Below are positions 10,251 through 19,275 of a stretch of 64,000 nt of DNA, in pieces. Origin of the DNA: JBBQYA01 sp031412335 (GTDB lineage Bacteria; Bacteroidota; Bacteroidia; Sphingobacteriales; Sphingobacteriaceae); the NCBI GenBank assembly GCA_031412335.1, contig JANOCT010000033.1, forward strand, positions 62,001-126,000. The letters are read 5' to 3'. Position 1 is the stretch's first letter. Every line of letters begins with the position of its first letter. The position numbers were made by a program, and so were the translations under genes. The notes under the pieces were generated by a model. That model saw only the letters and a program-made list of their open reading frames with translations, was not told where the DNA came from and ran no database searches.

Positions 10251-10970
10251 TTACCAACCGCTCGCCAGAACATCTGCTAAATGCATTGTTTTTAATGGTA
10301 ATTTTTGTTTATCAATATATCCTTGTAAATGCAATAAGCAAGAGGCATCAGTAGATATGAGAATCTCAGCTCCAGTTTCCATGGCATTATTTACTTTTTG
10401 TTGACCCATTGCAGCAGAAATACTTTCAAATTTAACAGCGAATGTTCCACCGAAACCGCAGCAAGTTTCTACATCATTTAGTTCAATAAGTTCTAATCCT
10501 TTTACATTTTTAAGCAAGTTTCTGGGGCTTTGTTTTACACCACATTCTCGGAGAGCAGCACAAGCATCGTGATAAGTGGCTTTTGCAGGAAGAGATGCAC
10601 CAAAATCTTCAATTCCTAATACATTAACTAAAAAATCAGATAGTTCATACATATTATTTTGAATTGATCGACACTTATTATGCGAAACAGCATTAGTAAA
10701 CAAATCATTGTAATACGTTTTCACCATTCCAACACATGATCCAGAAGGACTCACAATGGGCATATCATCTGGAAAATCATTAATAAATTTTTGCCCAACA
10801 GATTTTGCTTCATCCCAAAAACCTGAATTAAATGCCGGTTGTCCACAGCATGTTTGCTCTGGATTATAAAAAACTTTACAACCTGCTTTTTCTAATACTT
10901 TAATAGTATTCATAGCTGTATTTGGATACAACTGGTCAATAAAACAGGGAATAAAAAGGCATACGTTCAT
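10251..10970 (-). CDS. LutA-like cysteine-rich (Fe-S) oxidoreductase subunit
   Basis: A 239-aa protein of two CCG (cysteine-rich) domains, as in LutA/YkgE and the GlcF C-terminal half. The first CCG motif is TCCGQPAFNSG (C41-C42), the second is TCCGFGGTF, and other conserved cysteines are in SGSCVGM and HDACAALRECG. LutA works with LutB and LutC in lactate oxidation to pyruvate, but those partner genes are not next to it here; the upstream neighbour on this strand is a transporter. A LutA-like role in lactate or related 2-hydroxyacid oxidation is inferred from the family only. Confidence 0.8.
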   Translation of the reverse strand: MNVCLFIPCFIDQLYPNTAMNTIKVLEKAGCKVFYNPEQTCCGQPAFNSGFWDEAKSVGQKFINDFPDDMPIVSPSGSCVGMVKTYYNDLFTNAVSHNKCRSIQNNMYELSDFLVNVLGIEDFGASLPAKATYHDACAALRECGVKQSPRNLLKNVKGLELIELNDVETCCGFGGTFAVKFESISAAMGQQKVNNAMETGAEILISTDASCLLHLQGYIDKQKLPLKTMHLADVLASGW

Positions 10971-10984
10971 GTAGTAAAAATAAA

Positions 10985-12277
10985 TTATCGGATACTGGTG
11001 AAATTAACTTTCATGATCCTAAATAAAAAGAATAAACCAATAACAAAAAAAATAGCAAGCATACCAATGGAGTTTTTCATACTTCCTGTTAATTCTTCAA
11101 TTAAGCCATATGATGCAGTTCCTAATACAATTGCCATCTTATCTGTCACATCAAAAAAACTAAAGTAAGAAGTAGTATCTTTTGTTTCGGGCAACATTTT
11201 AGAATAAGTGGATCGCGATAAAGATTGAATTCCCCCCATTACCATACCAACGAAAAATGCAAGGGTGTAAAACTGTTGGACATTACTTACTTGCAATGCA
11301 CCCAAACAAATACCAATCCATGCAATTATAGCAATTGCTAATGCTTTCGCATTGCCTAATTTAGATGAGATAAATGAAAATAGATAGGCACCGCCAATAG
11401 CAACAAACTGGATAATGAGTATAGTAGTTATTAATTGTCCGCTTTCTAATTTCAATTCTTTATCACCATATAATGCCGCAACGTACATTACCGTTTGCAC
11501 TCCCATATTAAAAAAGAAAAAAGAAAGCAAAAATGATGTTAACCTGGATTGAGTCTTAATTTCTTTAAATACTTTGATAAGCTCGCGATACCCATTTAAG
11601 ATTACATGATGAGTTGCTACACGCTTTTCTGTAGGCGAAGGAAGATGTCGAAATGAATATTGTGCAAAAACGATCCACCATATACCAGTAAGTAAAAAAC
11701 TTATTCGTGCGGGTAAACTATCATCCGTAATTCCAAAAAGTTTAGGCTGAAGTACCAGAGCAAGTGAAGCAATTAATAAAATTGAACTTCCGATATAACC
11801 CAAGGCATAGCCTTTTGCGCTTACTTTATCTTGGTTTGCAGGCGAAGATATTTCAGGTAAATATGAATTATAAAAAACTAAACTGCCAGAAAAACCAACA
11901 CTTGCCAAAAAAAATTCTATTATTCCAAACTCAATATTTCCTGAAACGAAAAAATAAAGTGAACTGCAGGAAATTGCACCTAGATAACAGAAAAAGCGCA
12001 TGAACATTTTTTTATTCCCAGAATAATCTGCAATACCTGAAAGCAAAGGGGAAACAAGGGCAACTACCAAAAACGACAAAGAAATTGCATACGAATACAA
12101 GGCCGTGTTTACATACGTCCTACCAAAAAAATCTACAAATCCGGAATTTTCATTTTTAGTTATGGCTGAATAATAAATAGGAAATATAGTAGAGGTTATA
12201 ACCAATGGGTAAACTGAATTAGCCCAATCGTACATTGCCCAAGCATTCACTACTTTTTTATTATCCAATGATTTCAT
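10985..12277 (-). CDS. MFS transporter, UMF1 (Atg22-like) family
   Basis: A 430-aa polytopic protein with about 12 membrane helices. The N terminus NAWAMYDWANSVYPLVI is the hallmark of the UMF1/Atg22-type permeases of the major facilitator superfamily, and GGIQSLSRS is also typical. Yeast Atg22 exports amino acids from the vacuole; bacterial substrates are not established. Only 14 bases separate it from the LutA-like gene downstream, so the two probably form an operon and it may import that enzyme's substrate (inference). Confidence 0.85.
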   Translation of the reverse strand: MKSLDNKKVVNAWAMYDWANSVYPLVITSTIFPIYYSAITKNENSGFVDFFGRTYVNTALYSYAISLSFLVVALVSPLLSGIADYSGNKKMFMRFFCYLGAISCSSLYFFVSGNIEFGIIEFFLASVGFSGSLVFYNSYLPEISSPANQDKVSAKGYALGYIGSSILLIASLALVLQPKLFGITDDSLPARISFLLTGIWWIVFAQYSFRHLPSPTEKRVATHHVILNGYRELIKVFKEIKTQSRLTSFLLSFFFFNMGVQTVMYVAALYGDKELKLESGQLITTILIIQFVAIGGAYLFSFISSKLGNAKALAIAIIAWIGICLGALQVSNVQQFYTLAFFVGMVMGGIQSLSRSTYSKMLPETKDTTSYFSFFDVTDKMAIVLGTASYGLIEELTGSMKNSIGMLAIFFVIGLFFLFRIMKVNFTSIR

Positions 12278-12381
12278 AGTAAAGGTAATTTTTGACGGTG
12301 AAAATAAGGCATTTTTTTGTTAGTATAAGTAATATTAATCTGGAGATTATTTTACTCCATTTTGAAAATTTATTTTTTTTA

Positions 12382-12444
12382 ATGAAAACATTAAACTTTA
12401 TTATAGCATTGCTAGGTTTGATTGTTATCATTTTTATTAAATGA
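12382..12444 (+). CDS. Possible 20-residue membrane peptide
   Basis: A short frame beginning MKTLNFIIALLG that consists almost wholly of one hydrophobic helix and ends in a Lys before TGA. It lies alone 33 bases upstream of the VTT-domain gene. Lys-rich start plus a single helix is the pattern of small membrane peptides, but AT-rich DNA yields such frames by chance. Confidence 0.25.
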   Translation: MKTLNFIIALLGLIVIIFIK

Positions 12445-12477
12445 AAACCACTAACAATTTTTTATTTTTTTAAAAAT

Positions 12478-13188
12478 ATGCTCTTTCAAAAAAGAATTAA
12501 AGATAAATTCAATTATTATTTAGGTCTATTTCAATCAGATAAAAGTTATTTTCTAATTGCTTTATTCTTTGCCATTTTTCCAATTATATTCTCATCGTTT
12601 ATTATCATTTTTTTTCAAAACTGGCTTAATACTCTAGATCACAATATCTTAGGTTTGCTCATTGTTGCATTACTGGCTTCAATTACAATGGCATTTGGGC
12701 TAACACCAACAACATTTGTTGCCATACTATGTGGGTATTATTTTGGATTTTTTGGTTTAATTGGTTTACTAATTGCCTACCCAATTGCTGCATATATTGG
12801 ATTAAAATTTGGCCAATGGCTCAATACTATAATGAGTGGAAGTACTTTTTTTCATCATCCACATTTAAATTTACTGGCGAATAAAATTGGACCCGAACAA
12901 TTTAAATTGATATTTTTTATGAGACTTTCCCCTGCTCTTCCTTTTGCAGCTTCTAATTTTGCCTTATCTAAAGTACCCATTACAATTTGGATATACCTAA
13001 CAGCAAGTTTTGCTGGAATGCTGCCACGCACTATTGTATTCTTTATCGCTGGTTTGCATGGTGATGAATTGATGAACGCATTTAAAAACCCTGAAAATAT
13101 TACCCAGCAACAAGTTTTTATGGCGCTTTTATTTATTGTATCCATAGCCGGTCTTATTTATACAATGAAAAGAATAACTAAAAACTAA
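12478..13188 (+). CDS. VTT-domain (TVP38/TMEM64, DedA-like) membrane protein
   Basis: A 236-aa inner-membrane protein with about five helices. The VTT core is seen as the GLTPTTFVAILCGYYFGFFGL segment (about 77-100), then a helix-loop with FFMRLSPALPFAASNFALS, the conserved F..R.SP..P..NY-like motif of the family. DedA/TVP38 proteins act in lipid carrier or phospholipid scrambling and in membrane homeostasis. No partner is next to it; the downstream gene is a cysteine biosynthesis enzyme. Confidence 0.8.
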   Translation: MLFQKRIKDKFNYYLGLFQSDKSYFLIALFFAIFPIIFSSFIIIFFQNWLNTLDHNILGLLIVALLASITMAFGLTPTTFVAILCGYYFGFFGLIGLLIAYPIAAYIGLKFGQWLNTIMSGSTFFHHPHLNLLANKIGPEQFKLIFFMRLSPALPFAASNFALSKVPITIWIYLTASFAGMLPRTIVFFIAGLHGDELMNAFKNPENITQQQVFMALLFIVSIAGLIYTMKRITKN

Positions 13189-13287
13189 ACTTTTATTTTA
13201 GTTACATGTTGGAACATATATCTACCTTTAGTATTTTCTGATTAACCAAATTTAAATACAAAATAATAATTTATTGTTTTATAAGGT

Positions 13288-14088
13288 ATGTCTATAATTT
13301 TCAATTCAGATTATCCAACAAAAAAATCGATTGAGCTATTTGCCGATGATTTATATTCTTTTCTTTTTCCAATTATTAAAGGTAAAACAAATGAACCTTT
13401 TGAAAATTTTGAAGGCTTCACAGACCTCCAATATAAACTCAAGCGGTTATTATTGGATAATTTACTACGAGAAGGAAGTGATAAAAATGAAATAGTAGCT
13501 AATTATTTCAACGAACTGCCTAAGATTTATGGTGATTTAAAATCGGATGCTACGCATATTTTAGAATCAGATCCTGCAGCAACTTCTTGCGAAGAAATAA
13601 TGATGGCATACCCAGGTTTTTTTGCCATTTCAATTTATCGTTTGGCTCATTTTTTGAACTTTTTGGGTGTAAAATTAATTCCAAGAGTTATGTCAGAGTT
13701 TGCTCATAGAAGAACAGGGATAGATATTCATCCTGAAGCAGAAATTGGAAAATCATTTTTTATTGATCATGGCACGGGTGCAGTAATAGGTCAAACAGCA
13801 AAAATTGGAGAAAGAGTAAAAATTTATCAAGGAGTTACATTAGGAGCCTTAAGTGTGGATAAAGTTTTTGCGAATACAAAGCGACATCCAAGTATTGAAA
13901 ATGATGTGGTTATATATTCGGGAGCTACTATTTTAGGTGGAAATACTGTTATTGGAAACAATAGTGTAATTGGAGGAAACGTTTGGCTAACAGAATCTGT
14001 CCCTCCATATTCCTTGGTTTATCATAAAAGTGAAACCAAAATCAGAACAAAAAAAGAACCATTAGATATTATAGATTTTTCCATTTAA
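13288..14088 (+). CDS. cysE: Serine O-acetyltransferase
   Basis: Transfers an acetyl group from acetyl-CoA to L-serine, the first step of cysteine synthesis. A 266-aa protein with an alpha-helical N-terminal part (about 1-125) and a left-handed beta-helix of hexapeptide repeats from about 140 (IDIHPEAEIGKSFFIDHGTGAVIG). The active-site HGTG motif with the preceding Asp is visible, as is the GNVWLTESVPP C-terminal block. It resembles the EpsC/SrpH long forms. The cysteine synthase gene follows after 10 bases, so the two consecutive pathway enzymes are probably made together. Confidence 0.92.
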   Translation: MSIIFNSDYPTKKSIELFADDLYSFLFPIIKGKTNEPFENFEGFTDLQYKLKRLLLDNLLREGSDKNEIVANYFNELPKIYGDLKSDATHILESDPAATSCEEIMMAYPGFFAISIYRLAHFLNFLGVKLIPRVMSEFAHRRTGIDIHPEAEIGKSFFIDHGTGAVIGQTAKIGERVKIYQGVTLGALSVDKVFANTKRHPSIENDVVIYSGATILGGNTVIGNNSVIGGNVWLTESVPPYSLVYHKSETKIRTKKEPLDIIDFSI

Positions 14089-14098
14089 AATTTAAACA

Positions 14099-15013
14099 AT
14101 GAAAGTAAACTCAATTTTAGAAACAATAGGCAATTCGGCACATGTAAAAATAAACAATCTTTTTCCAAAGGATATTCAGGTATATATGAAAATGGAAAGA
14201 AGCAATCCAGGTGGAAGCATTAAGGATAGGATTGCACTTGCCATGATAGAAGATGCTGAAAAAAAGGGAATTCTGAATCCTGATAGTGTGATAATTGAAC
14301 CAACATCAGGCAATACAGGAATTGGATTAGCTATGGTAGCCGCAGTAAAGGGATATAAAATAATTTTAGTAATGCCTGAGTCCATGTCGGTAGAAAGACG
14401 GGCAATAATGAAAGTTTATGGTGCAACCTTTGAGTTGACGCCACGAGAAAAAGGAATGAAAGGGGCAATTGAAAAAGCTACTGAACTTACTGCATCAACC
14501 CCAAATGCATGGATGCCTTCTCAATTTGAGAATGAAGCAAATATTAAAATACATCAAGAAACCACGGCAAAAGAAATTTTAGCAGATTTCCCTGATGGAA
14601 TTGATTATATGATTACTGGAGTTGGAACTGGCGGTCATATTACAGGTTGTGCAGATATTTTAAAAAAACAATTTCCGAATATAAAAGTGTTCGCAGTAGA
14701 ACCAGAATTATCGCCTGTAATTAGTGGTGGAGCTCCAGGCCCACATCCTATTCAAGGAATAGGAGCTGGATTTATACCTACTAATTTACATACAGAAGTT
14801 TTAGATGGAGCTATTCAAGTAAGTAAAGACGAGGCATACCAATATGCAAGAGATGCTGCCTCAAAGGAAGGTATTTTTATTGGAGTTTCTTCTGGTGCTT
14901 CTCTTGCTGCTGTTTCTAAAAAATTACCCGAAATGCCTAAAGGAAGTGTTGTATTAACCTTTTGCTACGATACTGGAGAACGATACTTGTCAATTGACGG
15001 ATTATTTATTTGA
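14099..15013 (+). CDS. cysK: Cysteine synthase (O-acetylserine sulfhydrylase)
   Basis: PLP enzyme that converts O-acetylserine and sulfide to cysteine. The PLP lysine is in NPGGSIKDRIA (about residue 42), the substrate loop is EPTSGNTGIGLA, and the phosphate-binding loop is GVGTGGHITG. The 304-aa length is standard for CysK/CysM. It ends in a hydrophobic LFI that could serve as the C-terminal anchor for the acetyltransferase, although the usual final Ile arrangement differs between families. It is second in a two-gene operon followed by a strong terminator. The choice between CysK and CysM is not firm. Confidence 0.9.
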   Translation: MKVNSILETIGNSAHVKINNLFPKDIQVYMKMERSNPGGSIKDRIALAMIEDAEKKGILNPDSVIIEPTSGNTGIGLAMVAAVKGYKIILVMPESMSVERRAIMKVYGATFELTPREKGMKGAIEKATELTASTPNAWMPSQFENEANIKIHQETTAKEILADFPDGIDYMITGVGTGGHITGCADILKKQFPNIKVFAVEPELSPVISGGAPGPHPIQGIGAGFIPTNLHTEVLDGAIQVSKDEAYQYARDAASKEGIFIGVSSGASLAAVSKKLPEMPKGSVVLTFCYDTGERYLSIDGLFI

Positions 15014-15073
15014 GAATAATTCAAAATAGAATACCTTTTTGAGTTTATAATTTTTATCCAAAAAAATTAAAAT

Positions 15074-15099
15074 AAACCTGCTTTACGCAGGTTTTTTTT
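15074..15099 (+). terminator. Rho-independent terminator after the cysE-cysK operon
   Basis: An 8-bp stem (15074-15081 with 15087-15094), a 5-nt loop and a long T tract to 15099. It lies about 60 bases past the cysteine synthase stop codon. Confidence 0.9.
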
Positions 15100-15143
15100 A
15101 TTGTCGGGTATTTTAAGTTATTTCGTAAGATAATACTCATTCT

Positions 15144-17546
15144 ATGAAATTTTTAAAGCGAACTCTGCTTTTTGTATTCCTGCTTCTGTTTTTGTCGATA
15201 ATTGGAATATATCTTTATTTACTTACAACCAAGCCCGATTATGACGGAGAAAAAAATCTAAGAGGCTTAACTAGCGAAGTTGAAACCCGTTTTGATGATT
15301 ACGGAATTCCTCACATTTATGCTAAAAATGAACATGATGCATATTATGCCTTAGGGTTTTTACATGCCCAGGAACGTCTGTTTCAAATGGAAATGGTAAG
15401 AAGAATTGGAGCTGGAAAACTTGCAGAAATTTTAGGAAAAGAAATGGTTCAAACCGATCTTTTTTTTAGAACATTAGGCATAAACAAACATGCTGAGCAA
15501 TCTGCATCATTATATTTTTCAGATTCATCAGAAGCATTTCAGAAAAGTTCAAAAGCTTATTTAGCAGGTATTAATGAATTTATTAAAACTGGCCCCACTC
15601 CTCCTGAATTTTCTATTTTAGGCATTCCCAAAACTGAGTTTACTCCTGTTGATTTATACCTAATTACAGGATATCTATCTTTCTCATTTTCCGAAGCATT
15701 TCGTACAGATTTGGTTTTAGGAAGTTTAGATGATTCTTTAGGTTCAGCATACATAAACGATTTAATGCCAACTACTTCTAATCCATCAAATTCTCCAACC
15801 ATGAGAAAAAGAAGTTTGCCTCAAATTGCAAATATGTTTAACGAAATTGAAAAGAAATTACCTGTTCCATTATTAATTGGAAGTAATGCCTGGGTATTGG
15901 CACCATCAAAATCAAAGAGTGGAAAAGTATTATTTGCCAACGATACTCATATTGGATTTAGTCAACCAGCAGTATGGTTTGAAGCCCATATCAATTATCC
16001 TGGTTTTAGTATGTATGGCAATCATTTAGCAGGCTTTCCTTTTGCTTTAATAGGTCATAACAATGTAAGTAGTTGGGGATTAACTTTGTTGGAAAATGAT
16101 GATGTTGATTTTTATCGTGAACAGCAAAATCCAAATGATAGTAACCAGGTATTTATCAATGGAAAATATGAAAATATAAAAGAATATGAAGAAATAATTA
16201 ATGTAAAAAATGAAAAAGAAGTAAAAGTTAAAATAAGAACCACAACGCATGGCCCACTTGTAAATAATGTAATGGGTAAGGCAGGTAAAAATTTTAATGA
16301 ACCTTTGAGTATGTTTTGGACTTACACCAAGTTTCCTGCTAAAACGATGCAAGCAACATACCTGATGAATCATGGAAATAAACCAGCAGATTTTGAAATG
16401 GCAGCATCCATAATTCATGCACCTGGTTTAAATATTTTGTACGGTGATACTGCTGGAAATATTGCTTGGTACACAGCTGCAAAATTATTAAAACAACCTG
16501 CTTCTGTTAATTCATTGCAAGTAATAGATGGTTGGGATTCGCAACAAGCAGCATTAGGATATTTTGATTTTACACAAAATCCTAAAAAATTAAACCCAAC
16601 AGAAGGCTACATTATTTCTGCAAATCATCAACCCGATCCAATTGATGGCATTGCATTAAATGGATATTATGCTCCTGGCAACAGGGTAAATAGAATTGAA
16701 AACTTATTAAAAACAGAAGAAAAATGGTCTATAGAGGAATTAAAAAAAATATTAATGGATGTCACCTCCGACGTATATAAAAACAATGCTGAAATTATAT
16801 TGTCAACTTTTGAAGATAAAGATGTAGTAAATAAAACTCCATTACACAAAAAGGCTTACGATAAATTAAAAAACTGGAATGGCGATCATCAACTAAATGA
16901 TATTGCACCTACTATTTATTATAAATTATTATCTACTATTTTATCTTACACAATGCTTGATGAATTAGGAGAAGATGGATATAATTCCATAATTAATACT
17001 CATACGATAAAAAAAGCAAGTTCATTATTATTGAAAAACAATAATTCTGTATGGTGGGACAATATTAAAACTGACTCAGTTACAGAAACCAGAAATATTA
17101 TATTTATTACAGCGTTCGAAAAAACAGTAAATGATCTTCAAACTCAATTAGGTAATAATATTGATGATTGGCAATGGGGAAAAGTACATACGTTGGAACA
17201 TGGTCATTTGATAGGTCGGCAAAAACCATTAGACAAATTATTTAATGTTGGCGAAAAAGAGGTGATGGGAGGAAATGAGGTGATAAATAACCAAGCTTTC
17301 CCACTTAATAATGAAGGAAAATACACAGTAAGTTATGGTCCGGCTATGCGGATACTAATTGATTTTGCAGATTATGATCATTCTCAAAGTATTTTACCAA
17401 CAGGTGAATCAGGCCATTTTATGAGCAAACATTATAAAGATCAGGCAGATATGTACAATAGAGGAGCTTTTAGAAAGCAAATGACTAACAAAGAAGAAAT
17501 TTTTAAAACTGCAAAAGGAAAAATGACTCTAAAGCCAAAAAAATGA
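15144..17546 (+). CDS. Penicillin acylase family (Ntn-hydrolase) protein
   Basis: An 800-aa precursor of the S45 family, whose members hydrolyse amide bonds in N-acyl compounds such as penicillins or acyl-homoserine lactones. Residues 1-25 form a signal or membrane anchor. The alpha-subunit region has DDYGIPHIYA and GFLHAQERLFQMEM. Autocleavage is expected just before S247 in GSNAW, the N-terminal nucleophile of the beta subunit. Oxyanion features such as FANDTHIGF follow. The length is close to the family norm. It starts right after a terminator. Substrate is unknown; quorum quenching is possible but unsupported by context. Confidence 0.9.
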   Translation: MKFLKRTLLFVFLLLFLSIIGIYLYLLTTKPDYDGEKNLRGLTSEVETRFDDYGIPHIYAKNEHDAYYALGFLHAQERLFQMEMVRRIGAGKLAEILGKEMVQTDLFFRTLGINKHAEQSASLYFSDSSEAFQKSSKAYLAGINEFIKTGPTPPEFSILGIPKTEFTPVDLYLITGYLSFSFSEAFRTDLVLGSLDDSLGSAYINDLMPTTSNPSNSPTMRKRSLPQIANMFNEIEKKLPVPLLIGSNAWVLAPSKSKSGKVLFANDTHIGFSQPAVWFEAHINYPGFSMYGNHLAGFPFALIGHNNVSSWGLTLLENDDVDFYREQQNPNDSNQVFINGKYENIKEYEEIINVKNEKEVKVKIRTTTHGPLVNNVMGKAGKNFNEPLSMFWTYTKFPAKTMQATYLMNHGNKPADFEMAASIIHAPGLNILYGDTAGNIAWYTAAKLLKQPASVNSLQVIDGWDSQQAALGYFDFTQNPKKLNPTEGYIISANHQPDPIDGIALNGYYAPGNRVNRIENLLKTEEKWSIEELKKILMDVTSDVYKNNAEIILSTFEDKDVVNKTPLHKKAYDKLKNWNGDHQLNDIAPTIYYKLLSTILSYTMLDELGEDGYNSIINTHTIKKASSLLLKNNNSVWWDNIKTDSVTETRNIIFITAFEKTVNDLQTQLGNNIDDWQWGKVHTLEHGHLIGRQKPLDKLFNVGEKEVMGGNEVINNQAFPLNNEGKYTVSYGPAMRILIDFADYDHSQSILPTGESGHFMSKHYKDQADMYNRGAFRKQMTNKEEIFKTAKGKMTLKPKK

Positions 17547-17584
17547 CATACTTTTTGATAATCTTCTGGTACTAATAAACAAAA

Positions 17585-17803
17585 ATGACCAGATTACTTA
17601 ATCTTCATATTTTCGGAATGCAATGCCGGCATTGTACATCGATAATTAAAAACCTTTTAATATCAGAACCAGGAGTGGTAGATGTTGAAGTAAAATTGGA
17701 TTATAACTCAGCAGAAATTACGTATGATGATATGCAAACAAACGAATATAAGCTTGAGAGTGCAGTGAATAATTCAGGAATTTATAATGCTTTAGTATTT
17801 TAA
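17585..17803 (+). CDS. Heavy-metal-associated (HMA) domain protein
   Basis: A 72-aa single-domain protein with a betaalphabetabetaalphabeta ferredoxin-like fold and the metal-binding loop GMQCRHC (C14, C17), as in CopZ/Atx1 copper chaperones and mercury-binding MerP. It has no signal peptide, so it would be cytoplasmic. No metal P-type ATPase gene is nearby. Its stop codon directly abuts the start of the next gene (TAA then ATG at 17804), so the two are translationally linked. Confidence 0.85.
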   Translation: MTRLLNLHIFGMQCRHCTSIIKNLLISEPGVVDVEVKLDYNSAEITYDDMQTNEYKLESAVNNSGIYNALVF

Positions 17804-18145
17804 ATGCTTGTGGTTTATGGCGTTATTCCATTTATGAAAACTGATGGAATAACATTGTATCCATTTATTTTTGTTCGAAAAAAAAGTTTATTGCAAAATA
17901 AACGACTAATAAATCACGAAAAAATACATGTAAAGCAAGAATTGGAATTATTAATTATACCTTTCTATTTATTATATCTAACTCACTATTTCTACAATCT
18001 TTTGAAATTCAAAAATCATAGGAAAGCTTATTTAAATATTTTTTTTGAAAAAGAGGCTTATCAAAATGACCATGATTTAAACTACCTTAAAAATAGAAAA
18101 GTGTTTGAATCCTTTAAATACCTTTTATCAAAACAAACTAATTAA
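17804..18145 (+). CDS. Small HExxH-motif protein (putative membrane-associated metallopeptidase)
   Basis: I do not know a named family. The 113-aa sequence contains HEKIH (H38, E39, H42) followed by a hydrophobic stretch (about 47-66) and a downstream glutamate in FEKEAYQND (E84). HExxH plus a distal Glu is the zinc-ligand layout of gluzincin-like peptidases, and small M48/M56-like fragments of this type exist. It abuts the HMA gene with no gap and overlaps the 3' end of the convergent glycosyltransferase gene by 4 bases. Peptidase activity is an inference from the motif. Confidence 0.6.
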   Translation: MLVVYGVIPFMKTDGITLYPFIFVRKKSLLQNKRLINHEKIHVKQELELLIIPFYLLYLTHYFYNLLKFKNHRKAYLNIFFEKEAYQNDHDLNYLKNRKVFESFKYLLSKQTN

Positions 18146-19275
18146 TTGATCTTTTTGTCAATTGGAAGATATTTAATAAAAAGTTTAGCGTTGCATTCAT
18201 TATTAAACTTAGTTTCTAATATCTTTCTTCGAAATTCAGCTTCTTCAGGTTCAACAATTAAATCCATATATTTAATTATTAATTTTTTAAATTCAGAAGC
18301 TGAATGACCAATAATACATAGTTTTTCCAAGCCTGTTCCTTTTACGATAACTGGATTTACTAAAATATGGCGACCGATAAACAAAGAATTTATTAATTTA
18401 AGTTTTATACCTGTTGATTGGAATGACAATAATAAATTTATCTGGGCATTACTTATCAAATCTGCCATTTGTTCATCATTAATATCTGCACGTATCGTTA
18501 CATTTTTCGCTCCTTTAATTGCATTTTTAATTCGGTTTGTAGGGTTCGAGCCAGCAATTATTAATGGGTAATCTGATCCTTTAAAAATATTTTCAATTAA
18601 ATAAAGCGCCGCCTGTTCATTCTCCTGAATATGCAGATTGCCATGATACAAAACATATTTACCGGTTTCAGATTTTATATTCATCCTTTCATTTTGATGA
18701 AAAGGAGGCAAATAATGAACTTGCTTGTAATTTAATTTAAAATGAATCTCGTCTTTTACCGATATTGGAAATAAAACATCTGCATGCGATAATTTTCGTT
18801 CAAATATTCTAAGTTTAAAAGCAGCACCCATAAAATAAATTTTTTCGATAGGGTTACGAGTTGAACTTGCTAATCCACTATAATAGTCATGTTCGATATT
18901 ATGAGTTCGTACAATTTTGAAACGATTTTGAAGACGTTTATCATCGAGGTAGTAGCAACTATGCAAACCTTCAAATAATACAGGGTACTCATCTTTGAGC
19001 AAATTTCTAATCAATTCATCTGATTTTCTGGAACTTACAATAAATGGATTAAGTAGTAGCGTATTAAAAATGCTTTTATTTCTTTTATAATAATTAATAC
19101 TAACGCAAAAATCTCTTAACTCTTCTGCTTCATTTCTTCCATATTCGAAACAATGTAAATGAATTTTTATCCCTTGTTTGTGTAATGCTTTAATTTTATA
19201 AAAAACATCAATTATTCCTCCATAATTTGCAGGAAAAGGAATATCAAAAGAAATGATATGTAAATGATTATCCAA
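18142..19275 (-). CDS. Glycosyltransferase, GT4-like (GT-B fold)
   Basis: A 377-aa GT-B type enzyme. The N terminus HIISFDIPFPANYGG has the glycine-rich acceptor-domain loop after the first strand. The C-terminal half has YHGNLHIQENEQAALYLIENI and LIIAGSNPTNRI, typical of the nucleotide-sugar domain, and a degenerate E-x7-E region. It overlaps the upstream glycosyltransferase gene by 8 bases, so the two are translationally coupled and probably act on the same glycan. Donor and acceptor are unknown. Confidence 0.8.
   Translation of the reverse strand: MDNHLHIISFDIPFPANYGGIIDVFYKIKALHKQGIKIHLHCFEYGRNEAEELRDFCVSINYYKRNKSIFNTLLLNPFIVSSRKSDELIRNLLKDEYPVLFEGLHSCYYLDDKRLQNRFKIVRTHNIEHDYYSGLASSTRNPIEKIYFMGAAFKLRIFERKLSHADVLFPISVKDEIHFKLNYKQVHYLPPFHQNERMNIKSETGKYVLYHGNLHIQENEQAALYLIENIFKGSDYPLIIAGSNPTNRIKNAIKGAKNVTIRADINDEQMADLISNAQINLLLSFQSTGIKLKLINSLFIGRHILVNPVIVKGTGLEKLCIIGHSASEFKKLIIKYMDLIVEPEEAEFRRKILETKFNNECNAKLFIKYLPIDKKIN

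Noticed and set aside
18541..18560. GGTTCGAGCC string considered as a tRNA T-arm
   Set aside because: It lies inside a glycosyltransferase coding region and no cloverleaf can be built around it.
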